Shown here piece after piece: positions 45,476-54,676 of a stretch of DNA of 64,000 nucleotides. This stretch comes from Bacteroides sp. (GTDB lineage Bacteria; Bacteroidota; Bacteroidia; Bacteroidales; Bacteroidaceae). The translations under genes and the position numbers were made by a program. Under the pieces are notes generated by a model, which made no database searches, was not told the DNA's origin, and saw only the letters and a program-made list of their open reading frames with translations. The stretch spans positions 92,289 to 156,288 of the forward strand of contig JAGOOC010000001.1 in assembly GCA_017992695.1 (NCBI GenBank). The letters run 5' to 3'. Positions within the stretch are counted from its first letter, which is position 1; the number at the start of each line of letters is the position of its first letter.

Positions 45476-48400
45476 CTACTTTCGAATAAGTATTGTTTCA
45501 AAGCTGGCAGCATCCCTGCAAATAAACTTCAATACGGTTTGCTTCTTATCAGAAGAGATAACTTGACAGGCAGGTGTGTCTTCTACGCTCCACTCGCCTT
45601 TTAACGTAATGGTAACGGGTATTTCTCCACTGTCATTATCAATCCACGGACGGGAGTAAATACTGCGTTCGATGCGTTTGCCGTTTTCATCAAAAGCTTC
45701 GTCGCTCGGACCACGATACAAGGCTAAGTCGGGTTGAGAAAGGGTTAACAGCATTTTAGAAGGTTCTTCTTTTATCATCACAAGACAAGTGGTATCAGCT
45801 TTCAGTAATAGACCTTCTTTAAAGAGAGCTTTAGGCGTTTCAAAAAGAACATACGAGGTAGTCTGCTTGGTTAAGCTCTTTACAATGTGAGCATCGCGAT
45901 CTTGCCGAATGACTTTGTAAGTAGGTTTTTTAGCAAAAGCCTTCATCTCGTCATGTGTTGTTTGTGGCAGTATGGCATATTCATAAGAAGCACCCATAGG
46001 AGCTTTGCCGTGATCTACCACAAGTGAAACCCAGTCGCCTTGCGTATCTTTTCCCGTATTCTGCATCTTAGAATGTTGTGGAAAGTTCTTTTCAAACTTC
46101 ACTTGTCTGGGAACGTAATATCCGGTACGGAGATGATCCATCCACATATTTCCATGGCCTTGATAAGTTTTCCAGTAGTCATGTCCTGCTTTGTCCGACA
46201 CGGCCAACTGGAAGATAGTCGTTTCGGTAGGAAAGTCTGTGTTTGTATTCTCAATATCAGAGCCTAGGCAAACAATTGTTCCGTCAAAGAAATGGAACGA
46301 TTTCCGAGCACGATGCGAACCATTGTACTTATCGTGTTCATGGAGCTTCATACCAAAATTACCATTTGTGGCGCGTTGTGATAAGCCACCGGCAAAAGCC
46401 TCATCCGAATAGAGCATCTCTTCCATTCCCGAAAAATTATCCACATTGTACACCTTTGCCTGAAGTTGATCGAGTGGTAGGTGAATCGAAGTAACACCAG
46501 GTATCCTATTCCAGTCAAAACCCTCTTGCTGAAAACCACTGGTAGCAGGAGTCACAGTCGCTCCAGGAGTAGCTGTGTGAATCAACAAACTGCCATGAGC
46601 TAGGTAACGTCCATAGCGATTAGCCCCCAGATAGTGTTCTGCAGCCCAAAGATAACGAGAATGCCCACGAACCACGGCCGACCAGTTGCTGCGACGATGC
46701 ACAGATACACAACCGTATCCCAGTGTTTTATTCCCTTCCGGATCGGATTCTGCTTTATAGCCCTTTGCCAACAATTGCTTAACCACACGCTGTTCCTCGG
46801 CTTTAGACGTTTTCGGCATATACTCGGGAGAGTCTTCTTCGGCAGAAGATTGAGCAAGCAAGCGAAGGTATGCAGCAGCCATATCGGCATCGATATCCTT
46901 CTTTCCATCAGGAGTTCCTGCAATAGCCATTGTGCCGTATTGCATCGGGATAAGCTTCCCTTTCCCATCGGGATGGCGTCCGGACATCGATAAAGGAAAA
47001 TGATACTTATTGCAGAAGAAACGCATCGCTAGCAGCGCCTCTTTCACCGTTTGATGTGCCAATGGAGACACAGCAAGACTGGTACCATGAAGCAGATAAA
47101 TCATATTAGTTGCTCCATCCAATCCTCCTACGGCATAGGCCGGATAATTATTGCGGTGATGAAACGTAGCACCATCTTTTTTGAACGACCCGGCCAGTCC
47201 CAATGCAGGACGACAGCCAAAATCGATCCAGCGGGAGAATGATTGAAGATATTGCCACTTCTCGGGTGTGTTTTCCATCATCAGAATGCTGGCGATACGA
47301 CCTGTTGTCTGGGTGTTGAAGGTGTCTATATCAATTCCGTTGACCAATGGCTTTGGATACACTTCATTGGTGATGGCGTACCAACGCAACGTACTTTCGG
47401 CAGCGCCCAACTGACCTGCCTCACGAAGTACATCCTTCATCAGAAAATAAGACAGATAGAGATTGCGCACACTATATCCGTAGTGGTGAATATTGCCCCA
47501 GCAACTTCCATAGGCTACTCCCTGATCTGTAATATGATCATACATGGAGAGAAATTTCTGTTTCATTTCGGCCTTTACACTCCGGTCAGAAGCGTTATGA
47601 TAAGCCACTGCAACCTTTCTCATCAAGTCAAAGTAGTTACGCATCTCAACTCCCAAATCAGATAACATGTGCTGATTCCAATTGGGTAGTAAACGTTCAT
47701 AAGCTTCGGCAGCACGAACCATGAAAATAGGTAAGCCGCTCACCTTTCCGTTTGAATAGGTAATCTGATAAAAGTCGTACGCCTTTCGAATAGCAGCTAC
47801 TTCTTTCTCCGACAACTTGGAAGGCGTATAAATAAATTCCCGAAAGCGCTGTTCCAGCAATGTCATCTCCTCTTCTTGAGAGGTTCCTAGAACAGGGAGT
47901 AATTCAATGTCCGGCTTCAGCAATGAATGTTTATATATAACCAACCAGTGATTGTTGGTTCCGGCATTAACAAAAGGAACTTGCACATCAGCCGTTTGTT
48001 GTCGAGCATCAACCTTAGAAGCAGTAATGAGATGATCGATAAATAGCTCGCCCTTCACATCGGGAGCCACCACACGAAGCTCGTCCATGCCCACTTCGGG
48101 CATTCCCTCCATATCGCGTTCGTAGCATACCCAAGCTGCACGCCACCCCTTAAAATTTATACCGAACGGGAAAGAAGTGCATTTGCGCCCCTCTTTCAAA
48201 AATTGAAATTCAATTGTTTTCTCTTGTGGAACTTCATTGTATACCCACACAATAAAAGCCGAAAGATAAAGATCCTTCCCCGTAGGATCTACCGCCTCAA
48301 ACTTCAGGTCTTTCTTTACGCTAAGCACAGCGTTGGGCTCAAAAGTCCACTGCAAAGAGTGTTTGCCATCTTTATAATGTGCAGAAGAGGTAGTAAGTTT

Positions 48401-48547
48401 GGATTTTTCACCATCGATATACGCAGGCAGTTGTGTCTCTTCGAAAGAAAGTAAACGGTCGTGTTTAACGATTTGCGCCGACGCAGCTGCAGAAAACAGA
48501 AGAGCGAGAAGCCCCACAAATCGCGAGTTGATGAAGTTTAGTTTCAT
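45476..48547 (-). CDS. PL8 chondroitin sulfate ABC-type lyase (second ABC-type copy)
   Basis: Exported lyase of 1023 residues from the ATG at 48547. An ATG two codons earlier, 48553, is equally possible. It has a signal peptide ([25 protein letters not shown]), the N-terminal jelly roll ([33 protein letters not shown] pattern split over residues 28-65), the helical toroid and C-terminal sandwiches. ABC-type active-site landmarks are GNIHHYGY, His464 and Tyr471 in HHRNNYPAY (spacing 7), SGRHPDG and [10 protein letters not shown]. It belongs to the same subgroup as the 3697-6543 enzyme but is only moderately similar. That suggests a different chain preference, such as dermatan or hyaluronan. 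It is monocistronic, with no exact -7 box. TTTCTTTG at 48588-48595 is one mismatch away. Confidence 0.9.
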   Translation of the reverse strand: MKLNFINSRFVGLLALLFSAAASAQIVKHDRLLSFEETQLPAYIDGEKSKLTTSSAHYKDGKHSLQWTFEPNAVLSVKKDLKFEAVDPTGKDLYLSAFIVWVYNEVPQEKTIEFQFLKEGRKCTSFPFGINFKGWRAAWVCYERDMEGMPEVGMDELRVVAPDVKGELFIDHLITASKVDARQQTADVQVPFVNAGTNNHWLVIYKHSLLKPDIELLPVLGTSQEEEMTLLEQRFREFIYTPSKLSEKEVAAIRKAYDFYQITYSNGKVSGLPIFMVRAAEAYERLLPNWNQHMLSDLGVEMRNYFDLMRKVAVAYHNASDRSVKAEMKQKFLSMYDHITDQGVAYGSCWGNIHHYGYSVRNLYLSYFLMKDVLREAGQLGAAESTLRWYAITNEVYPKPLVNGIDIDTFNTQTTGRIASILMMENTPEKWQYLQSFSRWIDFGCRPALGLAGSFKKDGATFHHRNNYPAYAVGGLDGATNMIYLLHGTSLAVSPLAHQTVKEALLAMRFFCNKYHFPLSMSGRHPDGKGKLIPMQYGTMAIAGTPDGKKDIDADMAAAYLRLLAQSSAEEDSPEYMPKTSKAEEQRVVKQLLAKGYKAESDPEGNKTLGYGCVSVHRRSNWSAVVRGHSRYLWAAEHYLGANRYGRYLAHGSLLIHTATPGATVTPATSGFQQEGFDWNRIPGVTSIHLPLDQLQAKVYNVDNFSGMEEMLYSDEAFAGGLSQRATNGNFGMKLHEHDKYNGSHRARKSFHFFDGTIVCLGSDIENTNTDFPTETTIFQLAVSDKAGHDYWKTYQGHGNMWMDHLRTGYYVPRQVKFEKNFPQHSKMQNTGKDTQGDWVSLVVDHGKAPMGASYEYAILPQTTHDEMKAFAKKPTYKVIRQDRDAHIVKSLTKQTTSYVLFETPKALFKEGLLLKADTTCLVMIKEEPSKMLLTLSQPDLALYRGPSDEAFDENGKRIERSIYSRPWIDNDSGEIPVTITLKGEWSVEDTPACQVISSDKKQTVLKFICRDAASFETILIRK

Positions 48548-48592
48548 AATCATTCGGGTATTAGTTTAACAGTTTTGTTTTATGCTACAAAG

Positions 48593-48621
48593 AAACCCCA
48601 CTTTACGATAAAGCGGGGTTT
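48593..48621 (-). terminator. Terminator of the 48668-49228 lipoprotein gene
   Basis: Stem AAACCCCGCTTTA/TAAAGTGGGGTTT on the minus strand, 13 bp with one G-U pair and a 3-nt loop, followed by TCTTTG. On the plus strand the same position is an A-C mismatch, so it fits minus-strand transcription. Confidence 0.65.
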
Positions 48622-48667
48622 AAATTGTACAGAATTGGTCTAAAATAGTATACTCACCTCTCTTGTT

Positions 48668-49228
48668 TCAAGGATGTATCTCCTTGAACGCATTGTTCTC
48701 TTCTTGCACCTGCTGAATAGTTTGCTTAAGCTCGCCTATCGGAAGGTCGAAGCCATACCACCCCGTAAAGCAATCGGTTACATACCATTTCCCATCTATC
48801 AGTTCAAACTCTACCCGAAGATCAAGTTCCGACTCTTCATATCCTGCCTCAAACTCCTTGCGATTGGGTTCGTTGATGGTAAATTTAGAGACATAAATAC
48901 CCCCTTCGTCCTGCGTAATGCGCTCTTCTTTGAGTGTTTCGGCATCGAGCAACGGCCACTTCTCTTTGGTAAAGGGAAAGGTTTTCTCACTGTTTCCGTC
49001 ATCCGTCATCAGGGTGATAGGGGTTTTCAACGGAAACTTTACGCGGGTCATCTGAAAGGCTGCACTGCCCGTAAATTTCTCCAAAAATTCCTGAAAACCT
49101 TCCTCGCCTGCAAGGACAGTTTCAGCACGCTCGACTTTCGCTTTTGAACTATTGCCACAGGAGATTAGAGAGATCCCCGTAAGCAATGTCATGATAAACA
49201 GACAGAACACAAATCTTTTTGCTCTCAT
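48668..49228 (-). CDS. Hypothetical lipoprotein
   Basis: I do not recognise the family. The 186-residue product has a lipoprotein signal (MRAKRFVFCLFIMTLLTGISLISC) with acylated Cys24. A linker comes next, then an NTF2/DUF-like alpha+beta domain containing GFQEFLEKFTGSAAFQMTRVKFPL and a strand pair VEFELIDGKWYVTDCFTGWYG. This arrangement, with a KWYVT strand near the end, is common in Bacteroidetes DUF4348-type lipoproteins. I suggest that family only tentatively. The gene is monocistronic, with a -7 box at 49269-49276 and a terminator at 48593-48621. No neighbour suggests a role. Confidence 0.72.
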   Translation of the reverse strand: MRAKRFVFCLFIMTLLTGISLISCGNSSKAKVERAETVLAGEEGFQEFLEKFTGSAAFQMTRVKFPLKTPITLMTDDGNSEKTFPFTKEKWPLLDAETLKEERITQDEGGIYVSKFTINEPNRKEFEAGYEESELDLRVEFELIDGKWYVTDCFTGWYGFDLPIGELKQTIQQVQEENNAFKEIHP

Positions 49229-49268
49229 ACGCTATTACTTTATAAAAATGGAATGTCTTTTCAGCGCG

Positions 49269-49276
49269 CAAAGATA
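49269..49276 (-). promoter_or_regulatory. -7 promoter element TATCTTTG for the lipoprotein gene
   Basis: Exact TAnnTTTG match on the minus strand, 40 bp upstream of the ATG at 49228. Confidence 0.6.
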
Positions 49277-49311
49277 ACATATCTTCCTAATATACAAGTG
49301 TAAAGAAGCAA

Positions 49312-50580
49312 TTATTTGCGCCGCAAATACTCATAACCGAAGCGACAATACAGGCACTTCTTTTTATCACAATACTCCGTCTGCAATTGCAACAAAGCCT
49401 GAGAATCGGCAGCCGTCTCTACCGATAAGCCGGCAGCATACCAACGCCGCGTTACGTAATTATTTTCAGCCTTCAACTCTTCGAGCAAACGGGTAGCCCG
49501 ATCGCACAACGATTCATCCGCTTTATGCAACCCGTAGGTAAACAAAAAGGGAATCACGGTATTGATCACGAGCAGCTGTTGCGAACCATAACCCAATGAT
49601 TTCTCTTGTTTTGGCGAAACTTTGCCGAACTGAAAATGCTCTTCCCAATAGGCAGAGGTGCGCGTTGATAATATCTGGCGCAATTGCTGCATCGTTTCGG
49701 CCTCCATCACGCGCGAAAAGAGCGATTGTTCACGATGATAAAGATGAGCCAGTTGGGCCAAACGAACATGGGGGAAGTTACTAGGTCGCAAACGTAGAAA
49801 TCGCCAAAGCGATGGATCCATCGGAGCGGGCAGTTGGAACTTATGCTGTAGGTAACGAAACTCTTTCTGAAGTTGCAGGTAATAGGCGTCTGTATCCTCC
49901 TCTTCGAGCAACCCGGCCAAGCCAAAGAAAAAAGCTTCTACCTGAAACAGGCTGTCGCGGTGTTTGTCTACCGCTCGAAAAGGAATCAACCGCGCCCAGG
50001 TTTCAAAAGCATCTCCATTGAGTCCAAAGCCAAAATTGCGCGCAAGGGTGAGAAAGAATGTATCCTCCCAATGGTTGTTGCAACGCTTCAATCGAGCCAC
50101 AAGGGTTGCCGCTTTCTGCTCGAAACGTTCGCTCTGCAAAGCCGTCAGCCACGAGTGGATAGTTAACTTGGGTAGCGTAGCGAGCAGGGAGTGACAAGGA
50201 GGATAATTATCTGCTTGCCGCAGCTCTTCGTAATCCTTCAATACCTGTTCGGGGCAGGTCAGTATCAGTTGAGGTATCGGTTCGCCGGTCGTTCGCCGAA
50301 CTTCACAATCAGATTGGCTGCAAACATGCAAAATAACCGAGTCATAGGCCTTGTTCGCATCGTGTCCGTGCCGATACCAATCGGACGCAACCGTGTGTAC
50401 CTCAACATTTCCAACCCATAGCGTGCCGTCTATCTTTAGTTTGCAGTTAAAAAAATCAGGGCCGGCATGTGCATTGGGTAAACCGGGGTCAACGACCTCC
50501 ACCGGAAGCCCTGTAGTGGTTTGCAAGGCCTTCAGTGGGAATATTTTGTGTTTCCATACATAGTGCAATAATTGTTCCAT
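49312..50580 (-). CDS. DUF2851 family protein
   Basis: Cytoplasmic protein of 422 residues belonging to the DUF2851 family, found almost only in Bacteroidetes. The diagnostic opening is present: MEQLLHYVWKHKIFP, then PGLPNAHAGPDFFNCKLKIDG, and NVEVHTVASDWYRHGHD. The conserved acidic residues with EVH recall nuclease-like folds, but no activity is known to me. The C-terminus ends with a cysteine cluster, CDKKKCLYCRFGYEYL, which could bind a metal. It is divergent from dapB, with the two -7 boxes 10 bp apart, and has no operon partners. Confidence 0.88.
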   Translation of the reverse strand: MEQLLHYVWKHKIFPLKALQTTTGLPVEVVDPGLPNAHAGPDFFNCKLKIDGTLWVGNVEVHTVASDWYRHGHDANKAYDSVILHVCSQSDCEVRRTTGEPIPQLILTCPEQVLKDYEELRQADNYPPCHSLLATLPKLTIHSWLTALQSERFEQKAATLVARLKRCNNHWEDTFFLTLARNFGFGLNGDAFETWARLIPFRAVDKHRDSLFQVEAFFFGLAGLLEEEDTDAYYLQLQKEFRYLQHKFQLPAPMDPSLWRFLRLRPSNFPHVRLAQLAHLYHREQSLFSRVMEAETMQQLRQILSTRTSAYWEEHFQFGKVSPKQEKSLGYGSQQLLVINTVIPFLFTYGLHKADESLCDRATRLLEELKAENNYVTRRWYAAGLSVETAADSQALLQLQTEYCDKKKCLYCRFGYEYLRRK

Positions 50581-50605
50581 GTTAACAAGACGTTAATGTG
50601 CCGTG

Positions 50606-50613
50606 CAAATGTA
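50606..50613 (-). promoter_or_regulatory. -7 promoter element TACATTTG for the DUF2851 gene
   Basis: Exact TAnnTTTG match on the minus strand, 25 bp from the ATG. It is divergent from the dapB promoter within the same 85-bp intergenic region. Confidence 0.6.
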
Positions 50614-50623
50614 ATAAAAATAC

Positions 50624-50631
50624 TATCTTTG
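50624..50631 (+). promoter_or_regulatory. -7 promoter element TATCTTTG for the dapB operon
   Basis: Exact TAnnTTTG match 34 bp upstream of the dapB ATG. It drives the dapB-lepB-lepB'-wbqC run of four genes. Confidence 0.65.
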
Positions 50632-50665
50632 CGCTTATTATTTCGAATATTAAGTCAGCAAAACA

Positions 50666-51421
50666 ATGAAAATAGCATTAATTGGTTATGGGAAAATGGG
50701 TAAGGAGATTGAGCAGATCGCCCTTAGCCGGGGACATGAGATTGTCAGCATCATCGACGTTAATAATCAGGAGGATTTCAACTCCGGCGCTTTCAAGTCG
50801 GCAGACGTAGCCATAGAGTTCACCAACCCAATGGTGGCTTACCACAACTACATTCGTGCCTTCGAGGCGGGTGTGAAGCTCGTTTCGGGTAGTACCGGAT
50901 GGATGGCCGAACACGGTGAAGAGATTAAGCAATTGTGTACCGAGGGGGGTAAAACTCTTTTCTGGTCGTCTAATTTTAGCTTGGGCGTAGCCATCTTCTC
51001 AGCTGTTAACCAATACTTGGCTAAGATCATGAATCAGTTTCCTGCTTACGATGTAACGATGAGCGAAACCCATCACATTCATAAGCTCGACGCACCAAGC
51101 GGAACAGCCATTACCTTAGCAGAAAGCATTTTAGATAAACTGGAACGCAAGAACAAATGGGTAAAAGAAGAGGCAAGTACAGCCGATGAACTACCTATAC
51201 ACTCTATTCGTGAGGGCGAGGTATGCGGCATTCACACCATCCGTTACGATTCGCAGGCAGACAGCATCTCCATCACTCACGATGCCAAAAACCGGGGTGG
51301 CTTTGCCTTGGGAGCAGTGTTGGCTGCCGAATATACAGCCGGAAAGCAAGGCTATCTGGGCATGAGCGACCTGTTTCCTTTCTTGAACGATGACTCTTCG
51401 CTACCAACGTCTAATTTATAA
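50666..51421 (+). CDS. dapB: 4-hydroxy-tetrahydrodipicolinate reductase
   Basis: Cytoplasmic NAD(P)H-dependent enzyme of lysine and meso-diaminopimelate synthesis, 251 residues (normal length). The Rossmann motif GYGKMGKEI is at 7-15. The catalytic and substrate-binding block reads ETHHIHKLDAPSGTA (about 133-147), containing the conserved His pair and Lys. A stretch near the end, GGFALGAVLAAEYTAGKQG, is the usual C-terminal helix. It heads a likely operon with two signal peptidase genes, the next beginning 13 bp later. DapB supplies diaminopimelate for peptidoglycan, so the operon joins envelope-building functions. Confidence 0.97.
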   Translation: MKIALIGYGKMGKEIEQIALSRGHEIVSIIDVNNQEDFNSGAFKSADVAIEFTNPMVAYHNYIRAFEAGVKLVSGSTGWMAEHGEEIKQLCTEGGKTLFWSSNFSLGVAIFSAVNQYLAKIMNQFPAYDVTMSETHHIHKLDAPSGTAITLAESILDKLERKNKWVKEEASTADELPIHSIREGEVCGIHTIRYDSQADSISITHDAKNRGGFALGAVLAAEYTAGKQGYLGMSDLFPFLNDDSSLPTSNL

Positions 51422-51434
51422 TAAAAACAGCAAT

Positions 51435-52919
51435 ATGAGAAAAGCAACTCGCACGCAATGGATCAAATGCGCCATTGTACTCGTTCTTTATCTGGCATTC
51501 CTCGTTTGGGTGAAGAGCTGGTTGGGACTGATCGTCGTTCCTTTCATTTTCGACATTTACATTACGAAACTCATTCCGTGGTCGTTCTGGAAGAGCTCAA
51601 AGAATCCGGCCGTCCGCAACATCATGAGCTGGATAGATGCCATCGTCTTTGCACTGATCGCTGTTTACTTTGTCAACATTTACATCTTTCAAAACTATCA
51701 GATTCCCTCTTCCTCGCTTGAAAAGTCAATGCTGGTAGGCGACTTTCTGTTTGTGAGCAAAATGAGTTACGGCCCCCGTGTTCCAAACACTCCCCTCTCT
51801 ATGCCATTGGCACAGCACACGTTGCCGGTCATCAACACCAAGTCGTACTTCGAATGGCCTCAATGGAAGTACAAGCGTGTGCAGGGCTTCGGAAAAGTAA
51901 AGCTGAACGACATTGTTGTATTTAACTTCCCCGCAGGAGATACCGTTGCACTTCACAACCAGATGAGCGATTTCTATACCATTGCTTACTCCGTGGGACA
52001 GAGCATGTATCCCGGAAAAGTGGATATGGACAGCCTGACCCGCAAGCAACAACGCGAGGTGTACGATTTATACTACAACGCCGGTCGCAAACAGATACTC
52101 TCCAACCCCAAAGAGTTTGGTGAAGTGGTGGTGCGCCCCGTAGATCGTCGCGAAAACTACGTAAAACGGTGTGTAGGTTTACCCGGAGACACGCTTCAGA
52201 TTGTAAACGGACAAGTGATGATTGATGGCAAGGCCACCGAAAATCCCGTAGATTTGCAATTCAACTATTTCGTACAAACCACAGGTCCCCTTATTCCCGA
52301 AGAGATGTTTCGTGAGTTAGGCATCAGCAAAGACGACCAAATGCTCATGACCAACAGCCAAGGTTGGGAAGGCGGATTGTTGGAAATGGGGTTAAACGGA
52401 CGCAATGCACAAGGTGCCTTGAACCCGGTTTACCACCTGCCGCTTACTCAAAAAATGCATGATGCGCTAAACGGCAACAAGAAGCTCATCAGCAAAATCG
52501 TAATGGAGTCCGAAGACTATTCGGGACAGATGTACCCACTCAACCTGTACACGCAGTGGAATCGGAACAACTATGGACCTATCTGGATTCCTGCCAAAGG
52601 GGCTACCATCACCCTGACCGATGATAACTTGCCTATCTACGAACGCATCATCCGTGCATACGAACACAATAAACTGGAAGTGAAAGACGACGGCATCTAC
52701 ATCAACGGTGTGAAAACCGATAAGTATACCTTCCAGATGGATTACTACTGGATGATGGGCGACAATCGCCACAACTCGGCCGACTCTCGCTACTGGGGCT
52801 TCGTTCCCGAAGATCACATCGTAGGAAAGCCTCTCGTGGTGTGGTTATCGCTTGATAAGGACCGCGGTTGGTTTGATGGTAAAATTCGTTGGAACCGACT
52901 CTTCAAATGGGTAGGTTAA
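51435..52919 (+). CDS. lepB: Signal peptidase I
   Basis: Inner-membrane serine protease that removes signal peptides from exported proteins, 494 residues from the ATG at 51435. The frame is open upstream to 51390 but overlaps dapB. Two to three membrane helices occupy residues 11-85. The catalytic Ser-Lys dyad is intact: PSSSL at 91-95 with Ser94 as nucleophile, and Lys244 in YVKRCVGLPGD. The C-terminal box MGDNRHNSADSRYWGFVP is conserved. The protein is longer than E. coli LepB because of a large insertion between the two catalytic motifs, which is usual in Bacteroidetes. A degenerate paralog follows 35 bp downstream. Confidence 0.96.
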   Translation: MRKATRTQWIKCAIVLVLYLAFLVWVKSWLGLIVVPFIFDIYITKLIPWSFWKSSKNPAVRNIMSWIDAIVFALIAVYFVNIYIFQNYQIPSSSLEKSMLVGDFLFVSKMSYGPRVPNTPLSMPLAQHTLPVINTKSYFEWPQWKYKRVQGFGKVKLNDIVVFNFPAGDTVALHNQMSDFYTIAYSVGQSMYPGKVDMDSLTRKQQREVYDLYYNAGRKQILSNPKEFGEVVVRPVDRRENYVKRCVGLPGDTLQIVNGQVMIDGKATENPVDLQFNYFVQTTGPLIPEEMFRELGISKDDQMLMTNSQGWEGGLLEMGLNGRNAQGALNPVYHLPLTQKMHDALNGNKKLISKIVMESEDYSGQMYPLNLYTQWNRNNYGPIWIPAKGATITLTDDNLPIYERIIRAYEHNKLEVKDDGIYINGVKTDKYTFQMDYYWMMGDNRHNSADSRYWGFVPEDHIVGKPLVVWLSLDKDRGWFDGKIRWNRLFKWVG

Positions 52920-52954
52920 CGCATCATTCGATCCGCTAATACCGCAATATACCG

Positions 52955-53890
52955 ATGAAAAGAGGAATGAGATGGATTATCGCTTTAGGCGGAGCAGCAG
53001 TCATTGTACTGCTGCTTCGCAGCTTTGCGTTCACCTCATGCCTCATCCCTTCGGGAGGGATGGAAAACTCGCTCTTCCGGGGTGAGCACATTCTGGTCAA
53101 TAAGTGGAGCTACGGACTACGCCTGCCACTCATGTCTCTTTTCTCCTACCACCGTTGGAACAATAAGCTCGTAAAAAAAGAGGAAATCGTAGTTTTCAAT
53201 AACCCGGGTAGTACCTCACAGCCCGTTATCGACCGGCGCGAGGTATTCATCAGCCGCTGCATCGGTGTGCCCGGCGACACGCTGTTTGTCGACTCTCTCT
53301 TTTCAGTCTTGACCTCCGAAAGTATGCCAAGCCCCGACCAGAAGAGGCTCTACCACTACCCTCGCGCAAAGGCGCAACAGCTCGACTCGCTACTTGCCAC
53401 GCTCGCCATCACCAACAATCAACTGATGGGGCAACAAGACAGCAGCGATGTGCGCAGCTTTAGCCGTTACGAGTACTACCTGATTGAGCAGGCTATGGGC
53501 GAAGACCATTGGCTTGAGCCGGTAGATTACACTAACGAAGCAGCGCCTAAATCGCTCATCGTACCCGCTAAGGGAAAGGTTATCCGTGTCTACCCTTGGA
53601 ATCGTACACTCTTATGCAACACCCTCGTGCTGCACGAAGGCAAGCAAGCCGAGGTAAGAAACGACACCCTTTTTGTGAACGGTCGTGCCACGCAACATTG
53701 TTACTTCACCAAAGACTATTATTGGATGGTTTCCAATAACTCCGTCAACCTGTCCGACTCTCGCCTATTCGGCTTTGTACCCCAAGATCATATCATTGGC
53801 AAAGCTGCCCTTATCTGGTTCTCTAAAGAGGCAAACACCGGCCTATTTAGTGGCTATCGTTGGAACCGTTTCTTTCAACCCGTCAACTAA
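52955..53890 (+). CDS. Signal peptidase I paralog lacking both catalytic residues
   Basis: Membrane protein of 311 residues in the S26 family with one N-terminal helix (RWIIALGGAAVIVLLLRSF). It keeps the fold-defining motifs, including IPSGGMENSLFRGEHILVNKWSYG, CIGVPGDTLFVD and a final NSVNLSDSRLFGFVPQDHIIGKA. The catalytic positions are changed. The nucleophile position in PSxS is Gly35 (PSGG), and the lysine position is Ser100 (FISRCIGVPGD where LepB has YVKRCVGLPGD). The frame is intact and coupled in the lepB operon, so it is probably expressed as a non-proteolytic partner or modulator. This resembles SpsA beside SpsB in staphylococci. The role is inference. Confidence 0.9.
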   Translation: MKRGMRWIIALGGAAVIVLLLRSFAFTSCLIPSGGMENSLFRGEHILVNKWSYGLRLPLMSLFSYHRWNNKLVKKEEIVVFNNPGSTSQPVIDRREVFISRCIGVPGDTLFVDSLFSVLTSESMPSPDQKRLYHYPRAKAQQLDSLLATLAITNNQLMGQQDSSDVRSFSRYEYYLIEQAMGEDHWLEPVDYTNEAAPKSLIVPAKGKVIRVYPWNRTLLCNTLVLHEGKQAEVRNDTLFVNGRATQHCYFTKDYYWMVSNNSVNLSDSRLFGFVPQDHIIGKAALIWFSKEANTGLFSGYRWNRFFQPVN

Positions 53891-53902
53891 CTCAACTCAT
53901 CC

Positions 53903-54523
53903 ATGAAAGTCGCTTACCTCTCCTCTGCATACCTTGCCCCGGTTCAGTATTACACCAAATTGAACGCTTACGATGAGATATTCGTTGAGCAGCACGATCA
54001 TTATATCAAACAAACCTATCGCAACCGTTGCACCATTGCTGCCCCCGACGGTGAGCTGGCACTTTCTATTCCCACCGTGAAACCCGATACCACCAAATGT
54101 GCGATGAAAGAGATCCGCATCTCCGATCACGGCAATTGGCGTCGCTTGCATTGGAACGCCATTGAATCGGCCTACAACAGTACCCCGTTCTTCGAGTACT
54201 ATAAAGACGACTTTCACCCTTTCTACGAAAAAAAGTATGAGTTTTTAGCCGATTTCAACGAAGAACTCTGCCGGCTTATCTGCGGACTCATCGATATAGC
54301 ACCCAACGTGCAGCGTACTGCCGCGTACAAAGTTGATTTTGCTCCCCACGAGCACGACTTCCGTGAAGCCATTCACCCCAAAAAAGAGTTTCGGCTTACC
54401 GATCCTGAGTTCACTCCCCGCCCCTACTATCAGGTTTTTGAAGATCGTCACGGTTTTTTGCCCAATCTTAGCATCATCGACCTGCTGTTTAATATGGGCC
54501 CCGAAAGTTTGCTGCTGCTGTAA
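53903..54523 (+). CDS. WbqC-like family protein
   Basis: Protein of 206 residues of the WbqC family, cytoplasmic with no signal peptide. The conserved opening is MKVAYLSSAYLAPVQYYTKL, followed by EIFVEQHDHYIKQTYRNRCTI, where the family has histidine and asparagine residues thought to bind a substrate or metal. A later WRRLHWNAIESAY and a C-terminal NLSIIDLLFNMGPESLLLL end the domain. WbqC proteins are named from O-antigen clusters, but their reaction is unproven. It is the last gene of the dapB-lepB-lepB' operon, 12 bp after lepB'. The 94 bp that follow show no clear terminator. Confidence 0.88.
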   Translation: MKVAYLSSAYLAPVQYYTKLNAYDEIFVEQHDHYIKQTYRNRCTIAAPDGELALSIPTVKPDTTKCAMKEIRISDHGNWRRLHWNAIESAYNSTPFFEYYKDDFHPFYEKKYEFLADFNEELCRLICGLIDIAPNVQRTAAYKVDFAPHEHDFREAIHPKKEFRLTDPEFTPRPYYQVFEDRHGFLPNLSIIDLLFNMGPESLLLL

Positions 54524-54617
54524 GCACTCACGCACAAAAAAGTTTCCACACCAAAAGTTTTCCTACAGTTTTGCATGGTTTTTCATCAAACGTTGTCTTT
54601 CCAATCAACTTTATAAC

Positions 54618-54625
54618 TATCTTTG
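54618..54625 (+). promoter_or_regulatory. -7 promoter element TATCTTTG for the uronate operon
   Basis: Exact TAnnTTTG match 51 bp upstream of the ATG at 54677. The frame's earlier ATG (54623) overlaps this box, so 54677 is preferred. Confidence 0.6.
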
Positions 54626-54676
54626 CACCATCCGTGCGCGGCAACGGAAACCGATACTAACTTAAAAATCAATATC

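Noticed and set aside
48588-48621. Attenuator in front of the third PL8 gene
   Set aside because: The hairpin fits better as terminator of the upstream lipoprotein gene on the same strand. No leader peptide or alternative pairing is visible.
52955-53890. Second active signal peptidase I
   Set aside because: Both catalytic positions are substituted (Gly35 and Ser100), checked in the nucleotide sequence.
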